A stretch of DNA of 64,000 nucleotides from CAWDPQ01 sp963804245 (GCA_963804245.1 CAWDPQ010000015.1:108102-172101), one strand, 5' to 3'; positions 54,069 through 63,861 are shown, counted from the stretch's first letter. Made by a program: numbers and translations. Notes: generated from the sequence alone by a model not told the origin.

Positions 54069-56506
54069 ATGCCGAACTTCGTCCAAGATCTTCGTTACGG
54101 CCTCCGGACTCTGGCCAGAGCGCCGGGCTTCACCCTGATGTCGGTGGCGGTCCTCGCCCTGGGCATCGGCGTCAACGCGACCGTCTTCAGCCTGGCAAAC
54201 GCGGTTTTCCTGCGACCGTTGCCGGTCTCCAATCCGGGCGAAATTGTGCGCGTCTACGCCAACCGCTATTCCAACGTGGGCTACCGCAAGTACGTCGAGC
54301 TGCGCGACCGCAACTCGACCCTCGTCGGGCTGGCGGCATTTCAGGGGCAGGCGTTCGGGCTGAGGGTCGATACCGACGTCGAACATGCCTTCGGCGAAGT
54401 CGTGAGCGGGAACTACTTTTCCATCCTCGGCGTCGCGCCCGCGCTCGGCCGGCTGCTTGCGCCGACTGACGATCGGCCTGAGGCGCAGCCGGCGGTTGTT
54501 CTCTCTTACGCATTCTGGCAACGCCGGTTCGCCGCATCTGCCGATGCCGTCGGCCGAACGATCTGGCTCAACGGGCAGTCGTTCACGATCGTCGGTGTCG
54601 CTCCGGATCGCTTCACTGGTGTCCTGGCGCCGCTCGTGGGAGACCTCTGGGTACCGCTGGCGACCGACGCGTTGTTGCGACCGGCGCTTGACCAGAGCAC
54701 GCGTCTCGAGTCGATGAGTTTTCATCTGGCCGGCCGACTCAGACCGGGCGTCGCTCGCGCCCGCGCGCAGGTCGATCTCGACACGATTGGACGCCAGTTG
54801 CGCGCGCAGGCGGGCGAGCCCGAACGCCCGCAGCCGGCGGTGACGGTGTACGGGAGCACGATGCTGCATCCGGAGGCTTCTCAGCCCGTCACGGTATTCA
54901 CGGCCGCGCTCATGACCCTCAGTGCGCTCGTCCTGCTGATCGTCTGCGTCAACGTCGCCAACCTCGTACTGGCGCGAGCGGCCGGACGCGACGTCGAGAT
55001 CGCGCTCCGGCAGTCGCTCGGCGCCGGTCGCGGCCGGCTGATTCGACAGCTGCTCACCGAAAATCTCATCCTGTCGGTGGCCGGGGCCGCCGGGGCGATC
55101 GGCATCGCCTTCTGGACGACACGGCTCTTGATGTCGGTGCGCATCCCGGCGCCGGTTCCCTTGTTCATCGATCTCTCGGCTCGACATTCGCGTGCTCGCG
55201 TTCACCACGATCGTCGGCATGATGGCAACTCTGGCGTTCGGCATGGTGCCCGCGTTGACCGTTTCCAGGATCAACCTGGTCGACGCTCTCAAAGGAATCG
55301 GGGCAAGTGGTCCCAGGCACAGCCGGCTGCGGTCGGCATTTCTGGTCACGCAAGTGTCCATGTCCGTACTGCTGCTGATCGTTGCCGGGCTTTTCATTCG
55401 CAGCTTCCGAAACGCGCAGTCGATGGATCGTGGCCTGGACACGGCGAACGTGTTGACGGCATCCGTCGATCTGGAAACGCGCGGCTATACCGCCGCGCGC
55501 GGCCACGGAATTCATGCGGGCGATCCGTGAACGGCTCGTCGCCGCACCGGGCGTGGTCTCGGCCAACGTCGTCGACATCGTCCCGCTGACGCTGTCGAAC
55601 TCGACGACATCTCTGCTGCGAGACGGCGATGTGCCGCCAGCACACGGCCAGCCATCGCCGACGCCGATGATCTATACGAACGCGGTGGGACCAGGGCACT
55701 TTGCGACGCTGCGGATCCCCGTGCTCGCCGGACGAGACTTCACGGATCGCGACGGTGCGACGACGCCAGGCGTCGCCATCGTCAACGAGACACTGGCTCG
55801 CCGGTTCTGGCCCGAGAAGAATGCGGTGGGCCAGCGACTGCACCCAATCGGCGACACGAATGGCGGGCCCATCGAAGTAATCGGCGTGGTCCGCGACAGC
55901 AAGTACGTGACCGTCGGCGAAGAGTCACGACCGTTTCTCTACCGTCCGCTGACGCAGCAATATACGCCTCGCCTGACGCTGATTGTCCGATCGTTGGACG
56001 GCCCCGAAGCCGCCCTGACCACCATCAGGCGAGAGCTCGGTGCGCTCGATGCCGGCCTGCCGATGTTCAATGTCGCCACGATGGCGGATGCCACCTCCAT
56101 CTCGCTGCTGCCGGCCAAGATCGCCGGGAACCTCCTGGCGGCCCTCGGGTTTCTCGCCCTCGCGCTGGCGGCGCTGGGTATCTACGGCGTGCTTTCCTAC
56201 CTCGTACGCTCGCGAACTCGTGAGATCGGCGTCCGCGTCGCCATCGGCGCAACTTCCCGCGCCGTCGCGGGGATGGTGGTGCGCCAGGCGATGACGTGGA
56301 CGATTGCCGGAGCTGCTATCGGGCTGGCGCTGGCGTTCGTGGTCACGCGGTTCCTCGGCACGTTTCTCTACGGCATCAGCGCAACCGACCCATTGGCGTT
56401 TGGCGGCGCCGCGCTGGTGCTCGTCTGCGTGGCCGGCATCGCCTCGTTCGTGCCGGCTCGTCGCGCCAGCCGTCTCGACCCGCTGGTGGCGTTGAGAGAC
56501 TTGTAG
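54069..56506 (+). CDS. ADOP-type ABC permease, two frameshifts
   Basis: An ADOP permease without the PadR-type N-terminal helix, starting FVQDLRYGLRTLARAPGFTL. The first half has NYFSILGVAPALGRLLAPTD and the loop VEIALRQSLGAGRGRLIRQL. The frame changes at the GG of 55178-55179 and again at the CC of 55503-55504; dropping one base at each gives LSLDIRVLAFTTIVG and ARGTEFMRAIRERLVAA, so the protein is otherwise complete through TREIGVRVAIGATSRAVAGM to the stop. No ATPase or PadR gene is adjacent. Both breaks are +1 insertions in doublets, favouring sequence error. Confidence 0.78.
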
Positions 56507-56549
56507 CGTTCAGGGCGCTTGGCGTTTGGGAAAGGACGTGGCCGCTTGC

Positions 56550-58302
56550 CTAGAGCCGCGGCACGGGCGGCTTGATGGGTGGACGCCAAGAGAGCACGCC
56601 CTTGGCCTTCGTCTTCCGCTTGAACACCTTGTCACCGTTGGTCACATACATCTCGGCCATGTCCGGTCCGCCGAATTCGACGTTGGTGAACGATCCGCTC
56701 TGAGGCGGCGGGATGATGGCGTGACACTTCCCAATCTGGTCGAACACCTGCACGCCCAGCGGCGTCGCGATATAGACGCGTCCTTCCGAATCCACCGCCA
56801 TGCCATCGGCGCCGCTCCGTCCAGCTGCGTCCGGCATGTGCACGTAGAAATACCGCTGCTTGTGCGTGAGCGACCCATCCGGCTGGATCTGAAAGGCCCA
56901 GGACAGCTGTCCGTTGTAGTCCGCCACGTATAGCAGCGTCTGGTCCGGCGACAACAGCACGCCGTTCGGAAAGTCGATCCCCTCGTCCACAACGCGCGGC
57001 TTGCCGCCCTTGGGCAGAAACCAGACCTTCTTGTTCGCGGAATCGGTGAAGTACAGATCACCTTTCACGTTGACGGCGAGGTCGTTTGCGGGCGCCTCCT
57101 CCGCCAGCACGTGTGGTTTACCCGATGCCTCGTATGCGACGATCTGCCGGCTGCGGGATGCCCCTGCGTACAGACGCCCGTCCGGACCAAACATCAAGCC
57201 ACTGACCCCGTTGGTGTTTTCCGCGAAGACGCGAACCTTGCCATCCAGCTCGACCTTGTGGATCCGATTGCTGGCGGGATCCGTGAAGAACAGTTCCCCG
57301 GTGGCACTGACGGCCGGGCCGTCGGCGTTTCGATGGCCCTCACTGACGAGCTTCCACTCCTCGCCGGGAATCAAGATCTGAAAGACGTCCTGACTGGACT
57401 TTCCCTCCGGGTTGGCCTTCACCGGTGCCGGCCAGTCGCGCCATAACCATCGCAGCACGTCGGGAAAAATCACCGTCGCGTGCTTGGAATTGTGCTCGCC
57501 GTCGCCCCATTCATAGCGAACGTCGTAGCCGGCGTATCGAGCGCCGACAGCATGTCCTGGTTGGCGATCCACCAGCTTCCCGTGTAGTTGTTCAGATCGT
57601 TCCGGCCGTCCTGGAGAAAGATGCGCAGCGGCCGCGGCTCGGTCTTGCGAATCAGGACGGGGTATCGTTGCCGCCGCGGAGACCTACATAGGTGCCAATG
57701 GCGCTGAACACGCGGCGAAAGGCATCGGGGCGCTGCCAGGCGGCGGTAAACGCCGCAATGGCGCCGCTGCTGTTGCCGGCGATGCCGCGATCGTTTGGAT
57801 CCGACGACAGGTTCAACCCGTGCGTCTGGGCGACGTGAGGCAGCAGCTCGTCCAGTAGAAAGCGCGCGTAGTCGCCGCTGACGGCGTCGTACTCGAAACT
57901 CCGGTTCATCCGATCGAGGGCTTCGGCCGTCGGCGCCTTCACGCGTCCGTGCATGACGAAGAGGCCGACCATCGGCGGAATGGCTTTTTTCGCAATCAAG
58001 TCGTCGAAGACGGCGGGCGCGTTGTACTGGATGCCGTCCTGAAACACCATGACGGGCGACGGTTTCGATCGATCGAGCTGTTTCGGGATGTAGACCCAGT
58101 ACTCCCGCCACGTGCCTGGATAGACTTTGCTCCCGGTGAACTCGGCTTTGATGACTTCACCTGTCGGTGCATCAGTCGCCGATTGAACGGCCGGCGTTTG
58201 TTGTCGAGGTTCGACGGCGGAGATCGAGTACACGCCGAGCGCGTAAAAAAAGATAGCTGGCAGCGCAAGACACGAAAAAAATACGCGGGCCACACTCGTC
58301 AT
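56550..58302 (-). CDS. Esterase (Fes-like alpha/beta hydrolase) fused to SMP-30/gluconolactonase propeller, two frameshifts
   Basis: ATG 58302 starts a signal peptide (VARVFFSCLALPAIFFYALG). The first 270 residues are an enterochelin-esterase-like hydrolase: YWVYIPKQLDRSKPSPVMVF, nucleophile elbow GIAGNSSGAIAAF, and a probable acid/His region in RIFLQDGRNDLNNYTG and YEWGDGEHNSKHATVIF. The second 240 residues are a six-bladed SMP-30 propeller (NADGPAVSATGELFFTDPAS, GIDFPNGVLLSPDQTLLYVA, SGADGMAVDSEGRVYIATPL). Breaks near 57664 and 57536 both occur at GATAC where GATTAC would keep the frame, i.e. a lost T. The two activities could hydrolyse an ester and then a lactone. Start ambiguity: ATG 58362 is upstream. 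Confidence 0.75.
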
Positions 58303-58391
58303 ACAGCTTCGCTTTCTTCGCAAAACGCAAAAATCTAGCACGAGCGCGGATCGTAAATTCATGGCCTCGTTCCTGCACATGCGCGCCGACC

Positions 58392-59403
58392 GTGCGAGCC
58401 CATCATTTCATTCTGATGTTGAGCGTATCCGCTCTCCCCTACTCAGCAACAGCGCAGCCGCTCATGGATCCCACCGCCGTCGAATTCACCGCGTCGTCAG
58501 ATCACGATTGACTACTCGTCTTCCGTTACGAACTGCAGTTCTCTTCATCGCAGGATCGTCCAGCCCGACATCGGTTGTCTCACTCGGAAAGCCATCACCT
58601 GACAACGAAGGTCGAGTCAGGATGCCGCTCGCCTCAATCTTCGAAACGATGCCGCAGCGTGGAATCATTTACGAAGCGCGCATCGCGGCGGTCGGCGCGG
58701 GTGGCTCGGCAGCTAGCGAACCGTCAAACCCGTTTTCGTTTGAGGTGACGTCGACGCCGCCGGCGCCGCCTGCCCCGCCGCCTCCGACCCTGCCGACGCC
58801 GCCGAGCCCTGGGGAACCGCCGACGCCGTGGTCGCCATGTTCGTATGACGTGAGCCCCGCAAGCCGGACTGTTGGAGTCGGCGGCGGCACGCTCAGCTTT
58901 TCTGTCGGAGCCCTCGACGGACTGCGCGTGGAGCTCGTCCACCGACGCGGGATGGATCGAATTACACGGCGGCGGTGCGGGAATCGGCAGTGGCAGGGTG
59001 ACGTTCGTCGTCGGGAAAAATATAAGCTCCATTTCGCGAAGCGGGTCGGTCACCATCGCCGGTCAGACAGCGTTCGTCAGTCAGATGGAAGCGGCTGCTC
59101 GTTTACGGTGTCGCCAACGTCGAGAACCGTCGAGCGGACCGGTGCCATGGTGTCGATCTCGGTCGCGGCTCCCGGCGGCTGCCCATGGTCGGCATCGGCG
59201 CAATCCCCGTGGATCAGCATCACCGACGGCGCGAGCGGCAGCGGCGACGGCACGGTCACATTCGCCATAGAGGCGAACGGCGCGCCAGGATCCGCGCTCG
59301 CGTGATCACGGTCGCCGGCCATACGATCGTCATCGCTCAAGCTCCAGCGCACGCCGCCGGCCGCTCCAAACGGAATGAGCATTATTGGGCTCTAACCGGC
59401 TAG
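58392..59403 (+). pseudogene. Decayed secreted FN3/BACON protein
   Basis: A signal-peptide-like start (FILMLSVSALPYSATAQ) leads into a fibronectin-type III-like segment (PTAVEFTASSDHD, then in another frame VLFIAGSSSPTSVVSLGK and YEARIAAVGAGGSAASEPSN). A Pro-rich linker and two BACON repeats follow (CSYDVSPASRTVGVGGG, CAWSSSTDAGWIELHGGG; CSFTVSPTSRTVERTG, CPWSASAQSPWISITD). At least four frame changes lie within 1 kb, far denser than elsewhere, so this is better read as a pseudogene, although errors could contribute. It is related to the intact BACON lipoprotein at 20441. Confidence 0.6.
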
Positions 59404-59437
59404 GAGTTAGGTTAGGAGCTAGGAGCTAGGAGTTACC
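59400..59437. repeat. TAGGAGTT/TAGGAGCT heptamer-octamer array
   Basis: Four to five near-identical copies of TAGGAG(T/C)T follow in tandem after the BACON remnant. No other feature is visible in this short stretch. Confidence 0.6.
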
Positions 59438-59601
59438 TGACCGGCGCCGGCGACTTGAATGAGGTCGGTAACCGCATGCGCCGCGGCGGTCGGGACCTGC
59501 GGCGAGCTCGGGACTGGAAGCGGCTTCTTGAAAAGCGACGCGCGCGTCGGAAACGACAGCAGCGCGAGGGCGATAGCGACGAGGATCAAATAGCGGCGCA
59601 T
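59419..59601 (-). CDS. Possible small exported peptide
   Basis: From ATG 59601 a 60-residue product has a basic start and one hydrophobic stretch (RRYLILVAIALALLSFP) followed by a Pro/Ala-rich tail. It resembles a short signal-anchored peptide, but its 3' end overlaps the TAGGAG array and I know no family. It may be only a chance ORF; otherwise the 59404-59730 gap is empty. Confidence 0.25.
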   Translation of the reverse strand: MRRYLILVAIALALLSFPTRASLFKKPLPVPSSPQVPTAAAHAVTDLIQVAGAGQVTPSS

Positions 59602-59730
59602 GAGCTCGTAGGTCAGGAGCAATGGACGTGCCTTCGCCAATCCACTGTAAGTGTGGCCCGTAGGCGCGCGTCGTCTCAAAACGGTCGCATCCCGTTACAA
59701 ATCTGTGAAGCTGGCGGGCGACTTGCCCTC

Positions 59731-60517
59731 TAACGGTGACCGAGGATGGCCGGAAGAATGATCGCGAGCGTGGCTCCGACGACGGCGAACGAGGAGATGC
59801 CCGCACGATCGCAGCGCTCAGAACAGCGCGGCGCAGCGACCCTCCATAGACGTTCTTGAAGGAGGCGACGACGTACACGACTGCATACGCAATCGTCAAC
59901 ACGCCGAATACTCTCGCGATGATCGCGTTATGGGTCAGCCTGCGGCGGTGAGCAGAGCACCGGCCGCGAACAATGCCGCGTGTACGTGAAGCGCGAAGAA
60001 CAGATGCTGCGGATAGTTCCGCCCGGACCGCCGGCAGACGAGCAGCACGAGCCAGGCGCAAAAGGGCACCAATACGAACATGACCCGTGGCGCCCACGTA
60101 TGCTGCGCTCGCAGCATCGTCTCTTGCATTTCCTGCTCACTTTCGAACCCGAGACGTGCCAGCTCCTCGGTCTTGGCCGGTGCGCCGTCAAACGTGATTC
60201 GCACGTTCTTCGACTCCGAAGCCGAGGCGGCAAAATAAATCAGACTGAAGACTGAGTAACAAGCGTAACGGTGGGATCCAGCGTGTACGTCGGCCCTTGA
60301 AGAACTCCACCGTAAGAAATCCTGGCGACAGCAGAAGTCGTTTGACTGACTGGAAGATGCGCCCATCCACGTACAACATCTCGTGCGCGAAGTCGTGGAT
60401 CAGCTCATGGAGGGTCGGGTTGAGCGCCTTGGCCTTCTGACCGCAGGCGGCGCAGAACGGACCCGACAGCGGATGGCCGCAGTTGTAGCAGAGCGCGGAA
60501 TCGGGTCCGCTGCCCAT
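59731..60517 (-). CDS. DUF3667-type zinc-ribbon membrane protein, three frameshifts
   Basis: The N-terminus has a zinc ribbon of two CxxC pairs (CYNCG, CAACGQ) followed by the DUF3667 core LHELIHDFAHEMLYVDGRIF and LLLSPGFLTVEFFKGRRTRW. Later parts lie in other frames: YSVFSLIYFAASASESK, VLVPFCAWLVLLVCRRSG, ARVFGVLTIAYAVVYVVASF and a last helix VVGATLAIILPAILGHR. Breaks are near 60259, 59938 and 59785; each is healed by one base. The family has several helices, a cytoplasmic ribbon and no known function. It starts 7 bases after the isomerase stop, so they may be co-transcribed. Confidence 0.65.
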
Positions 60518-60524
60518 GCGCCAC

Positions 60525-61496
60525 TCAGCCTTTCGAACGTGCAGCGGCGAGCTGGTCCCGCACCGTTTCGAGCTGACGACGCAGTTCCTTGATGCTGTCG
60601 AGCTCCTTGCCTTCGGTGCCGTGCTCGATGCCGGCGTGACCGCGGTAGCCGGCGTCGACGACGATCTTCATCATGCGGTGCAGATCGATGTCGGTATTGT
60701 TGCCCTTGAAATCCCACACCTGTGGCTTGACGCTGACACCCTTGGCGAGCGGCATCATCTCCGCGACACCCACGTAGGAGTCATAACTCTCGACCTTGAT
60801 GTCGGGATTCGTGCGGGACGGACCGGCGATGCGGAAGTTGCCAAAGTCCGGAAGCGTGCCGGCGCGAGGATGGTTCACCAGCTTGATGGTCTGTACGAGC
60901 CACTTCGCGTTGCTCGACAACCCGCCGTGGTTCTCGATGACGACATTGATGGCGTGCTTGTCGGCGAACTCGACGAGCTTGCGCATGCCGTCGGCAACCA
61001 GCTTCATCTGCTCGTCAGGCGTGCCGCCGCTGTATCCGTTCACGCGAATGGCATGGCAACCGAGCGTCTTGGCCGCTTCGACCCACTTATAGTGATTTTC
61101 GACGGCGGTCTGCCGCTTGGCGCCGTCAGGATCGCCGAGGTTCCCCTCCTGATCGCACATGATGAGTACCTGGGTGACCCCTTCACCCTTGGCCCTGGTG
61201 TTCATTTCTTTCAGGTACGCCGCGTCCGTGGCTTTGTCCTTGAAAAACTGGTTCACGTACTCGATCGCCTCGATGCCGGCGCTCTTCGCGATCTTGGCGA
61301 AGTCCAGATGCTGCATTCGGCCGTCGAAGAGAGGCCGATTGATTGACCATTCGGCGAGCGAGATCTTGTAGAGCGGCTCGGCGGCAGCATCCGGGCGCGC
61401 GCTCCCCAGCGAGGCAACGCCAGCCGCGACGGACGCTCCGGCTGACATGGCGAGAAAATCGCGACGGCTGAGTGGTGTGTTGATCAGGCTGTCCAT
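60525..61496 (-). CDS. Tat-exported sugar-phosphate isomerase/epimerase-like TIM barrel
   Basis: The N-terminus SRRDFLAMSAGASVAAGVAS is a Tat signal peptide. The rest is an AP-endonuclease-2/xylose-isomerase-like barrel with metal-ligand-type segments IEAIEYVNQFF, VLIMCDQEGNLGD, NVVIENHGGLSSNA (Glu), GTLPDFGNFRI (Asp) and GHAGIEHGTEGKELDSIKEL (Glu). Such proteins are related to hydroxypyruvate isomerase and sugar epimerases; the substrate is unknown. Export by Tat is common for Acidobacteria and Planctomycetes members. The length of 323 residues is normal. Confidence 0.82.
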   Translation of the reverse strand: MDSLINTPLSRRDFLAMSAGASVAAGVASLGSARPDAAAEPLYKISLAEWSINRPLFDGRMQHLDFAKIAKSAGIEAIEYVNQFFKDKATDAAYLKEMNTRAKGEGVTQVLIMCDQEGNLGDPDGAKRQTAVENHYKWVEAAKTLGCHAIRVNGYSGGTPDEQMKLVADGMRKLVEFADKHAINVVIENHGGLSSNAKWLVQTIKLVNHPRAGTLPDFGNFRIAGPSRTNPDIKVESYDSYVGVAEMMPLAKGVSVKPQVWDFKGNNTDIDLHRMMKIVVDAGYRGHAGIEHGTEGKELDSIKELRRQLETVRDQLAAARSKG

Positions 61497-61617
61497 GGCC
61501 CAAGAGCTTATGCGGGTGCGCGGATGGGTTGCAAATCCAGTGGAATGCCGGGGAGCGAGCGAGAGGAGGCCCGCAGAGAAAGCTCAAACGCAGAAAGCGC
61601 TAGGGCCGCAGCGTGCC

Positions 61618-62803
61618 CTACGGGCGCGGCGCGAGAAACTCGCGGATCAGCATGTCCCGAAGATCGTTGTCCACGGCTCGCGTCGTACGCGCGGGGTCGG
61701 ACTTCGACTGCGCATTCGTGTTGAAAGACACGATGTAGCCCGATCGCGATGGCCGGTGGAAATACAGGTGGGAAATGAAGCCGTTCTGATCGCCGCTGTG
61801 GCCGACGAGCTCGGTGCCATCGTGACGCTCGATGAAGAACGACAGGCCGGCGCGGACGTCAGCGCCGCTGCCCCCCTCGCCGTCTCTCGCCGGCAGCTGC
61901 GGCGTGAACATTTCCTCGAGCGATGAGCGCTTGAGAACCGCCTCGTACTGCTCCCGGCGTGAGCCGGAGCGCGTCGCCGATGAGGAACGTCAGCCACTTC
62001 GCCATGTCCTCCATCGGGGCATTCAAGCCGCCGTTCGCCGCGGTGATGCCGGTATCGAAGTCGAACGGGAGCTCCTGCAGCTCGCCATCCGTCCGCTCGT
62101 AACTGTGCGACCTGTTCGCGACGAGGTGGTGCGGTGCCCGATCGAAGAAGCTGCGGGTCATGCCGAGCGGCATGAAGAGGTTCTTGGCGATGTACACCTC
62201 GTATGGGTCGCCGGACAAATGCTCGATGATGCGTCCGAGGAAGATGATGCCGGGATTCGAGTAGCTGTATTTCGTGCCCGGCTTGAAGAGGATCTCGGTG
62301 TACGGAAACATCGCCACCAGCTGTTCCCAGCGCGTCGGCTCGAAAGGATGCCATCGGCGATCGCCGCCCCACGGCCAGGTGGCGGCGCGGAATCCCGCGC
62401 TGTGCGACATGAGCTGGCGGATAGTGACCTGCGACATATCGCCGAACGGGTTGTGCACCTCGCGCAGCTCTGGAACGTACTTGATGGCGGGATCGTCCAG
62501 CGTCAACAGGCCGCGATCGCGCAGCTGCACGATCGCGACGCCGGTGAACGTTTTCGTGACCGATGCCCAGTGGTAGATCGTGTGTTCGTCCACAGCCCGC
62601 TTCGCCGCGGCATCCTGATAGCCTTCGAAGGCTTTCGCAGCGATGACCCCATCCCGCACCAGCACCAGGCTGCTGCCGGCGATGCCGGCGTGCTGCAGGC
62701 GCTGTCTGTAGAACGCGGCAACTTTCGCCCATCGATCGGCGAACGTCGATGTCTGAACGAAAGGGACCGCCAGCAGGGCGAGGAACGGCAATGCCCGGAG
62801 CAT
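61618..62803 (-). CDS. Class-C beta-lactamase-fold serine hydrolase, one frameshift
   Basis: A signal peptide (RALPFLALLAVPFVQTS) precedes a penicillin-binding/beta-lactamase C fold: the SxxK motif in HWASVTKTFTGVAIV, the YxN motif in YSYSNPGIIFLGRII, and a C-terminal HSGDQNGFISHLYF that takes the place of the KTG/HxG strand. The frame breaks at the CCC of 61953-61955; removing one base gives LTPEQYEAVLKRSSLEEMFT and continues to the stop at 61618. Likely periplasmic, an esterase or DD-peptidase relative rather than a resistance enzyme. It is separated from its neighbours by intergenic gaps. Confidence 0.78.
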
Positions 62804-62832
62804 GGCGGCCCCATGCTATCGCAGCTGACCCC

Positions 62833-63399
62833 TCAGCTGCTCTGCTTGATCAGCTCGACGTCGATCGAGATCTTCACATCCTCGCCGACAAGGAGGCCAC
62901 CGCTTTCGAGGAGCTGGTTCCACAGGAGGCCGTAATCGGTACGCTTGATCCTGGTCGCCGCGGTGAAGCCGGCGCGCTCACCTCCCCACGGATCCTTCGC
63001 GCGTCCCTCGGTGGACACATCGAGAACGACCTCGCGGGTGGTCCCTCGAATCGAGAGATCGCCCACGATCTTGAACGCGTCTCCTTTCCCGTCGATTCGG
63101 GTGCTGCGAAACGTCAGCTGCGGGAAATTGTCGACGTCGAAGAAGTCGGCGGAGCGCAGGTGCGCATCGCGCTGCGGTTCCCGCGTGTCGATGCTGGCTA
63201 CGCCGATGGTGACCTGCACGTCGCTCTTCGTGAAATCGGATTCGTCGATGTGGACGACTCCCTGCACGTCGGCAAAACGTCCTTTGACGGTGCTGATCAT
63301 CAGGTGGCGCACGGCGAATTCCGCGTGCGTATGGGTGGTGTCGATCTTCCAGGCGCTCTTGTTCGCGGCCTGGGTGGCGATGGCTGCCGGAGCGGTCAT
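62833..63399 (-). CDS. YceI-family polyisoprenoid-binding-like protein
   Basis: ATG 63399 follows AGGGAGA, the best ribosome site; an upstream Met at 63432 lacks one. The product is a single lipocalin-like YceI barrel: WKIDTTHTHAEFAVRHLMIS, VKGRFADVQGVVHIDESD, DVQVTIGVASIDTREPQRDA, LRSADFFDVDNFPQLTF and IKRTDYGLLWNQLLESGG. YceI proteins bind isoprenoid quinones or similar lipids. No signal peptide is visible, so it is probably cytoplasmic. It is transcribed divergently from an HxlR regulator over a shared AT-rich control region. Confidence 0.85.
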   Translation of the reverse strand: MTAPAAIATQAANKSAWKIDTTHTHAEFAVRHLMISTVKGRFADVQGVVHIDESDFTKSDVQVTIGVASIDTREPQRDAHLRSADFFDVDNFPQLTFRSTRIDGKGDAFKIVGDLSIRGTTREVVLDVSTEGRAKDPWGGERAGFTAATRIKRTDYGLLWNQLLESGGLLVGEDVKISIDVELIKQSS

Positions 63400-63442
63400 G
63401 ACTTGAGTCTCCCTTTCGTGTGTTGCAAACATTAGATATGTG

Positions 63443-63491
63443 ACTATATATTAGTAAGTGACTTCCGTCAAGTGTGCCTCTTTGCTAAAAT
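63443..63491. promoter_or_regulatory. Divergent YceI/HxlR control region with palindrome
   Basis: ACTATATATTAGT (63443-63455) is a near-palindrome flanked by two GTGACT copies (63440-63445 and 63459-63464), a plausible HxlR operator. On the plus strand TAAAAT (63486-63491) ends 6 bases before the hxlR-like ATG at 63498, with no ribosome site. Confidence 0.45.
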
Positions 63492-63497
63492 AGGCCC

Positions 63498-63851
63498 ATG
63501 CCCTCCGGACCGTCGCTATGCGTGAAATTCCACAAGGCAGTGGAGCTCATCGGCCGGCGCTGGAGCGGGGCCGTCATCCAAATCCTGATGCGCGGCGCCT
63601 GCCGCTATGCCGAGCTGCGCGATGCCATCCCTGACATCAGCGATCGCATGCTCTCGGAACGCCTGCAGGAACTGGAGGAAGAGGGCATCGTCCTCCGGCG
63701 AGTCATTCCCGAGACGCCGGTGCGAGTCGAATACGAGCTCACCGCCAAAGGTCGAGCCCTGGAGCCCGCCCTGAGCGCGATCGGCCGCTGGGCGGAAAAC
63801 TGGGTTGCCGAAAAGTCGGATCGCCGCCGCCCCGCTCGCGTGCGCGCCTGA
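63498..63851 (+). CDS. HxlR-family winged-helix regulator
   Basis: A 117-residue HxlR protein: FHKAVELIGRRWSGAVIQIL, the recognition region YAELRDAIPDISDRMLSERL, and the wing/dimer part EEEGIVLRRVIPETPVRVEY-ELTAKGR. The usual N-terminal cysteine position is kept (LCVKFHKA), which in redox-sensing relatives reacts with aldehydes or quinones. It faces the YceI gene and likely controls it and itself through the palindrome between them. It is followed 10 bases later by a membrane-protein gene. Confidence 0.85.
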   Translation: MPSGPSLCVKFHKAVELIGRRWSGAVIQILMRGACRYAELRDAIPDISDRMLSERLQELEEEGIVLRRVIPETPVRVEYELTAKGRALEPALSAIGRWAENWVAEKSDRRRPARVRA

Positions 63852-63861
63852 AAACCCGGCG

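Noticed and set aside
61618..62803. Antibiotic-resistance beta-lactamase
   Set aside because: The SxxK and YxN motifs are shared by esterases and DD-peptidases; the atypical third motif and the context give no support for resistance.
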